Source of the DNA: Durusdinium trenchii
Taxonomy: Eukaryota > Sar > Dinophyceae > Suessiales > Symbiodiniaceae
Direction: 5' to 3'
Assembly: GCA_963970005.1 (NCBI GenBank)
Contig: CAXAMN010023684.1
Span: 274,865-338,864 of the forward strand
DNA: 64,000 nt
A program made the translations under genes and the position numbers. Shown one piece after another: positions 61,095 to 64,000 of the stretch (within the stretch, counting starts at the first letter, position 1; every line of letters begins with the position of its first letter). The notes under the pieces are model-generated. The model saw nothing but the letters and a program-made list of their open reading frames with translations. It made no database searches and was not told the DNA's origin.

Positions 61095-63636
61095 CCTTGA
61101 CCGGGGCTGAGGTGGAAGACCCGACCCTGCACTTTGGACCTGCGGCTTGCAATCGTGCCCCCGAGATCTTCCTAGAATGGCTTGTCCATCACAGCGGTGC
61201 TAAAGCTCATTTCACCCATGTTCTAAGAACAATGTCAGATCAAAACATGTCCGGAACATGGTTTCATGTTCGGGACAGAAGGCTTCGCCTGTGACAAGGT
61301 CCGGAACAGGCACTTTGTTTAACTTTACAGAGTGTCCAAGCTTCGCCTGCCACAAAACATCAGAAGACCAGGCTTGGCCTGTCCTCTTGTGCTTCTCTCA
61401 AGGCGTAGCACCCGGTACAGGTGTGCCAGACCCTAAGACTTGGAGGCTTGGCTTGAAGACTCTGGGAGCAGATACAACCGATTGTTAACTGTCAAAGCAG
61501 CTCTTGAGGTCATGACGACCTGTTAGCAGACCACCCAAAGGAGGAAATCGAGCTGGCCTTCGACACTCTAAAATTGGCTGCTTTTTGCTTTGGAGACATG
61601 AATCTGTCAAGAGATCAACCACATTGCGAAGCACACATGACATTGATTGCAGTTTGCAGCAGAACAACAAGAAGAGCAACATACCCATAGAAAGCACGCA
61701 AAACCAAACAAATCTGTGCGTGAACACATGCATGCATGCGTTCAACAAAATGAAGGTGCGGCAACACACCTTCTCTGATCGATGGAAACCCATTCACCAG
61801 GTCTTCTTTCCTCGGCAAATGTTTAGAGAAAAGAAGAACCACTTTGAAAATTACAATCGCCTCTTTGCAAACAGGCCAGCACCACTTGATGCAAGAACCG
61901 TCGGTAGATTTGTGACGGCGATCGCTCGAATATAGAGCGCTGTGTGAAGTATGTGCGGTGGTCCCTGGGATGACACCAAATCAGGTGCATGCTTGATTCT
62001 GCAATGCAGCCACCGACCTGTCGCCCACACTAAGACTTGTGCGGATGGCAGTGTTCGTTGAGAATTGCTATGCCTTCCAACAGGTCAGCGCAAAACTTCC
62101 TGATGCAACTATAACGCTAACAACCTGTCTGCCACCGGTTGTTCCAGGTTCTTCCAAATCCATCGCGGTCTAGCCTGGGCCCAGATTCAATGCTACGCTG
62201 CAACTGGTAAAACCATTGAAGCCAAACAGGTACAGGTCTCCGGCATCGTGCCACCAAAGACATGACGCTGCGGACATACAGGAGCTCCAGCGTCACAGCT
62301 GATAATGGACCTAGAGAAAGAGAGAGAGAGAGGGAGGTAAAAAAATGTTACAGTAACTACTAATCAAACAAAACCCGACACTCTTGTTTGGGCCGTTGCT
62401 TAAGCACTGTTCGTTTTGGCTGAATAGAGTGGAGGGCAGTGTTAATGTTTGGTTGCTTCGAGGATGTTCCAGTGATCAAAGTGTCCTCGGAACTCGCAAG
62501 AACGAAAAAACATGCACCCTGAACCCTGGACCCTGAAAGTATGTATGCATATATATATAATATACACATTGCTTGTGCGCGTCCAAAACCTTCAGGGTTT
62601 CTCGGCCTTGGTCTTCCTGGCAAATCACCGGCTTCAATCCGCTTCAACATACTCGAGCACCTGAGCAGCACCCACATCATACTCTAGCTCCGCAGGCGCT
62701 TGTGTGTGTGTGTGTGTGTTATAGTTATCGTTATACAACAGCATCAACCCAAGAAAACACGTCACTATTCACAAAAGACTCAATGCTCGGGACAACAAGG
62801 AAACAAAAGCACAGGCAAAGTGTTCCTTTCACTTCAAAGAAGCCAACCTGGGAACAAGGAAGAAGTCACCTACACCCAAACGAGGAGACCAAAAAAATAA
62901 CGTGAGAGGAGACAAAGGGCAAACCCAAGAAAGCAGCAAAATCGTTCGGTGAGAACCCCGAATTGGTTTTCTCGGACACACTGAGGAAATGAAACACAGG
63001 AAACAAGAACAGCATCATGCAGTGACAGCCACTAAAACCGAAAGGTATGAAGGCGGACAAGCTGCCGGCAGAGAAGAGCACAATCATTTTTTGTGCTAGA
63101 AGGGGCATGCAGGGGAGCAACTCGAAGACAAAATGAATCAGAAGCCGAATCATGTGGCAAAAGCGAACAAACATAGCTGCGGACTCACAAGCAAACGTCC
63201 TTGGACTTTGTTTTCATCTAGGATCCCTCAGAGCGCAAACTAACGTCTGAATCAAAGCTTGTAGCCGTGGTGTCTACCACTGGCCGCATGAGACAGAACA
63301 GCTCAGGAAAGGCAAGCAAAAGCGAGATGTTCCAATGCAATCTCATCTCGAAAGAACAAATCAATAGGAGGCCAGGAGGTGGGTGATTGAAGATCCGTCA
63401 AATCAGCTGCACAGGTATACGTCGAGTTGGCAGCTGCTAATGGCGCAATTGCTGAATCCTGGCAGCTACCAATCATGGGCATACTGCCGTTCTAGCTAGA
63501 TCCCGGCAAGGATACATGCTGAATCAGATAGGGCGAGACATGCACATGCCACAATCCATGACATTTAGCTCATTCAGAGGGATGCGTGTACGTCTCAATA
63601 CCCTTAAATCACCCCACTTGTTCGCTGCAAATTATC
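61095..63636. other. No secure gene
   Basis: Frames at 61007-61294 plus and 61585-61935 plus (116 codons, NKMKVRQHTFSDRWKPIHQV) are weakly protein-like with a competing open minus frame. A (GT)10 run lies at about 62701-62720, and GA and TA microsatellites near 62312 and 62550. Confidence 0.35.
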
Positions 63637-63721
63637 CCGGCAAGAGACCCCAAACAGTGTGTGTGTGTGAGGTCTGTAAGCAGAAAGTCTAGAGATCTAG
63701 ATGCATTGGGGTCCAGAGAGG
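63637..63721. repeat. CGGCAAGAGACCCC element, copy 2
   Basis: CCGGCAAGAGACCCCAAACA (GTGTGTG), then AGTCTAGAGATCTAGATGCA and GGGGTCCAGAGAGG, the same order as 48782-49095 but with a much shorter tail. Confidence 0.7.
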
Positions 63722-63953
63722 TGATGGTGGTGATGAAGTGAAGGTGGGTGTGAGTGAGTGCGGGTGAGAGGGAGTGTGAGTGTGAGTGAGAGAGTGGGAG
63801 AGTGAGTGTGAGTGTGCGTGAGAGTGAGTGTGGATGAGAGTGAGAGTGAGTGTGAGTGTGAGTGAGCGTGAGTGAGAGTGAAGGTGGGTCTTAGTGAGTG
63901 TGGGTGAGGGTGAGAGTGTGTGTGAGTGAGAGTGGGAGAGTGAGTGTGGGTGG

Positions 63954-64000
<47 letters not shown>
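63722..64000. repeat. (GTGAGT)n/(GAGT)n microsatellite running off the window
   Basis: GTGAGTGAGAGTGGGAGAGT-type sequence on the plus strand continues to the last base. It is purely G, A and T. Confidence 0.95.

Noticed and set aside
1-64000. Relict dinoflagellate spliced-leader sequence as a mark of retroposed genes
   Set aside because: I looked for the 3' part of the leader (ATTTTGGCTCAAG) on both strands and noticed no convincing copy. A computed search would be needed to be certain.
1-64000. CRISPR array, tRNA or rRNA genes
   Set aside because: The tandem repeats have no regular spacer structure. I recognised no tRNA cloverleaf or rRNA segment by eye, though short RNA genes could be missed.

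Overview
The window looks like nuclear DNA of a dinoflagellate, most likely a Symbiodiniaceae alga. There is no operon structure and no long intron-free host gene. The DNA is dominated by retroelement remains and lineage-typical low-complexity repeats. The retroelement proteins are of kinds I associate with Symbiodinium-type genomes: Copia polyproteins, a LINE endonuclease with an AETSAT motif, and 42-bp repeats read as 14-residue units. This assignment rests on protein style, not on a marker gene.

Layout. 1-480 is a 127-bp tandem repeat. 2085-9535 is a full-length Copia LTR retrotransposon on the minus strand (Copia-A). It has two identical 112-bp LTRs, a primer-binding site, gag, zinc knuckle and protease, a methyltransferase-like PPC module, an integrase with D-x60-D-x35-E, RT, RNase H and an accessory ORF after pol. 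Its reading frame is broken in at least six places. 12.1-17.9 kb is a decayed LINE on the minus strand (endonuclease, RT, CCHC-like segment, RNase H), bracketed by (CCAA)n microsatellites. 18-34 kb is mostly non-coding, with a foldback element (19.29-19.52 kb), a few exon-like minus-strand ORFs (19.5-22.1 kb), minisatellites and strong hairpins (34.26-34.40 kb). 35.1-36.7 kb is a stack of four different tandem satellites. 36.9-38.7 kb holds four coding-like ORFs of unknown function. 38.8-42.6 kb is low complexity: purine-rich GGGAGACAAG arrays, a 65-bp array, CAG repeats and a 42-bp array. 43.3-45.7 kb holds a possible tyrosine-recombinase remnant and a second, different LINE endonuclease fragment. 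47-50 kb holds a duplicated 200-bp block, dispersed-repeat copies and a second 42-bp-repeat locus. 52.0-52.8 kb is a possible two-exon host gene. 56.27-60.76 kb is an older, internally deleted Copia element on the plus strand (Copia-B). The window ends in a GT/GA microsatellite.

How it works together. Almost all recognisable coding sequence belongs to retroelements. Copia-A would make Gag, process it with its protease, copy its RNA with RT/RNase H primed from an initiator-tRNA-like PBS, and insert with its integrase. The PPC module and the 3' accessory ORF are additions to that basic set. Several short dispersed motifs (GGTTGGAGGCC, the AGAACCCC...TTTGGGG hairpin, and CGGCAAGAGACCCC) recur across tens of kilobases and are not explained by the large elements.
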